Shown here in pieces: positions 4,525-6,189 of a stretch of DNA of 6,189 bases. A program made the translations under genes and the position numbers. Position 1 is the stretch's first letter, and each line of letters opens with the position of its first letter. The notes beneath the pieces are model-generated. The model was given only the letters and a program-made list of their open reading frames with translations, ran no database searches and was not told the origin of the DNA. The stretch comes from Spirochaetales bacterium (GTDB lineage Bacteria > Spirochaetota > Spirochaetia > DSM-16054 > Sediminispirochaetaceae). The DNA lies in contig JAASTM010000160.1 of NCBI GenBank assembly GCA_021767325.1, positions 1-6,189 of the forward strand, read 5' to 3'.

Positions 4525-6189
4525 CTATTCACTTACCTGCAGTACAGCCCGTATTTCTGCCCCGCCGGTTTTTCTGTTTTTCAGATTCAGTTCGCCTTTG
4601 TACTGTTCAACAAAGGTCTGCACTAAGGTCAGGCCGAAACCATAGGTTCCCTTTTGAATTACGTCCTGCGGAAACCCCGATCCGTTGTCTCTTACTATAA
4701 TTGAAGTGTGGTGCTGCTCATCATTATACATTTTAACTTCAATTTTCCCGCTGCGGCTTGTCGAGAACGCATATTTGTAGGCATTCGTTACCAGTTCATT
4801 CAAAATAATGCCCAACGGAAAAGCTTTTTTGGTCGGAACTGTAAGCTCAACTAAATCGGTTTCAATCTGAATATCGGTAAACTCATCGTGAGTGGATCTT
4901 ATATTATCAATAATTGTTTCGATATATTCCTTTATAGAAAACTGCTGATAATGCTCACTTTGATATAATGACTCGTAAATCTCTCGCATCAGTGTTATCC
5001 GCTGTCGGGCTTCCTCCAAGGCTTCCGATGCCTGCTCATCGGCAATGGAGCTGGCCTGCAGTGAAAGCAGGGAACTGATGGTATTCATATCGTTCTTGAT
5101 TCTATGATGTACCTCCTGCAGCAGCATATTCTTCTCTAAGAGCAGTTGTTTTACCCGGTTTTCAGCGTTGAGTCTATCAGTAATATCAATAAAGGAAAGA
5201 ATCACCTCTTTCATGGTATCTTTGAAATCGGGTAATACCTGAAAACGGATTATTATGTGCCGTTCTCTACCATTGGGTGGTCTGATAGTTCCGGTATCCT
5301 CGTACACCGTTCGTCCGTTCCATACTGCCAGCAGTTCGTTTTTGAACAAATCCAGAGAAGCATCTGTAAATGTTTTCGATAAACTCCCCAACGCGGGTTC
5401 TTTAGTCGTCAGCTGCAGAAGGTCCATAGTAGCCCGGTTTATATCAGTTACTGCTACCAACGGAACCAATTGCCACAGATAATCCGGGTTCTGCTCAATA
5501 TACTCGCTCAGGTCTTCGACTCCGCTCTTCCGCAACTTATCAAGCTCCCGCTTGATCCCGCTAAAATCTTCCTGCCACATAATTATTGGGGCGTACTCGA
5601 ACAGCTCAGAATATTTTTTGCGGCTCTCGAAGAGTTTTGCTTCCCGATCTTCCACCATTCTTTCTGCTTTGCGACGGGCGGTAATATCATACATAGACAC
5701 CACAGCTCCCTCTATAGTGCCGTATTCATCTTTCATTGGCTGGCCGCTGGCTAACATGGTGAGGGTTTCGCCGGCATCGTTCTTAATCACCATCTCGACA
5801 TCATTAAAAAAATCACCCTTCCACGCCCGATACAGAGGAATTTGCTCTTTCTGCATTTTTGTGCGGCCGTCTGCCAGATACAGATTGTACTGCTCCGCCC
5901 ACATTTCAGGAGGTATATTTTTCTGCGGCGCCTTATGCAAATCCGACATCTTCTCATTGAAAAATGACAGTCTGCCGTGACGGTCACAGGCTACTACACC
6001 TATTCTCAGATTCTGCATTACCGCTGATAAAAAACGCCGGTTCTCTTCGAGCGCTTTATGCGCCTCAAACAGTTCGAAAGCCATATGTATCGATTCAATC
6101 AGCACGAATTCGCCCGAGTTTTTCAATACATAGCCGTATCGGGTAATGTTACGAACCTTCTCTACCATCTCCCGTTCGGCATTATTGGA
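4525..6189 (-). CDS. Sensor histidine kinase with N-terminal receiver remnant, PAS-PAS-HisKA_2-HATPase (5' end outside window)
   Basis: 554 residues are visible. The frame stays open to the right edge (SNNAEREM...), so the ATG at 6168 is probably internal. Residues before about 47 look like the end of a response-regulator receiver: RYGYVLKNSGEF holds the Lys that follows a Tyr-x-x pattern, as in the last strand of CheY-like domains, then an amphipathic helix to AFELFEAHK. The phospho-accepting Asp would lie off-window. Counting from Met 6168, a PAS follows (about 43-163, ending SMYDITARR), then a second, longer PAS-like segment (about 183-333, ending SFIDITDR) containing a helical stretch WQEDFSGIKRELDKLRKSG. 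Next are HisKA_2 with EVHHRIKN (His355) and the ATPase domain with NELVTN (457-462), DNGSGFP (494-500) and YGFGLTLV (509-516). No membrane segments are seen. It converges on the other kinase with a two-base gap, and the C-terminal halves are clearly related. Confidence 0.9.
   Translation of the reverse strand, partial: SNNAEREMVEKVRNITRYGYVLKNSGEFVLIESIHMAFELFEAHKALEENRRFLSAVMQNLRIGVVACDRHGRLSFFNEKMSDLHKAPQKNIPPEMWAEQYNLYLADGRTKMQKEQIPLYRAWKGDFFNDVEMVIKNDAGETLTMLASGQPMKDEYGTIEGAVVSMYDITARRKAERMVEDREAKLFESRKKYSELFEYAPIIMWQEDFSGIKRELDKLRKSGVEDLSEYIEQNPDYLWQLVPLVAVTDINRATMDLLQLTTKEPALGSLSKTFTDASLDLFKNELLAVWNGRTVYEDTGTIRPPNGRERHIIIRFQVLPDFKDTMKEVILSFIDITDRLNAENRVKQLLLEKNMLLQEVHHRIKNDMNTISSLLSLQASSIADEQASEALEEARQRITLMREIYESLYQSEHYQQFSIKEYIETIIDNIRSTHDEFTDIQIETDLVELTVPTKKAFPLGIILNELVTNAYKYAFSTSRSGKIEVKMYNDEQHHTSIIVRDNGSGFPQDVIQKGTYGFGLTLVQTFVEQYKGELNLKNRKTGGAEIRAVLQVSE

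Noticed and set aside
5255..6146. Plus-strand open frames inside the minus-strand kinase
   Set aside because: They are the complement of PAS-coding sequence, with low-complexity Ser/Phe-rich peptides and no start signals.

Overview
The window is 6189 bases of bacterial DNA with moderate GC and dense coding. It holds five protein genes (two of them cut by the window edges), one tRNA gene and short promoter regions. Strong GGAGGT ribosome binding sites precede two of the genes. Sigma70-like promoter boxes are visible, and the tRNA does not encode its CCA end. The two PAS-rich HisKA_2 histidine kinases, and the receiver-domain remnant at the start of one of them, resemble proteins common in free-living spirochaetes (Spirochaeta and relatives). 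That assignment is from memory of family style and is only a moderate-to-low confidence guess.

Layout: (1) Bases 1-107, minus strand, are the first 35 codons of an ABC transporter ATPase. Its promoter carries an inverted repeat (AGTGTA-N12-TACACT) very like the operators of YtrA-type GntR repressors. (2) A 138-base divergent intergenic region separates it from a plus-strand AEC-family (auxin efflux carrier/malate permease type) membrane transporter (246-1253). (3) A GTG-initiated 2-hydroxyacid dehydrogenase of the glyoxylate reductase type follows in the same direction (1323-2291). (4) A tRNA-Val(CAC) gene (2382-2453) has a very good extended -10 promoter. (5) Only 56 bases later begins a soluble GAF-PAS-PAS histidine kinase (2510-4522). 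(6) A second kinase of the same HisKA_2 family (receiver tail-PAS-PAS-kinase) lies on the minus strand (4525-6189). The two stop codons are separated by only two bases, and the second kinase's true N-terminus lies beyond the window.

How they may work together: the transporter and the dehydrogenase could handle a small carboxylate or 2-oxo acid, but nothing in the sequence fixes the substrate. The two convergent kinases look like diverged paralogues of their C-terminal halves with different sensor modules. Neither has a separate response regulator gene in view. No mobile element, CRISPR array, phage gene or clearly new system is visible. The points most worth checking are the YtrA-like operator, the apparent tRNA-kinase co-transcription, and the tail-to-tail kinase pair.
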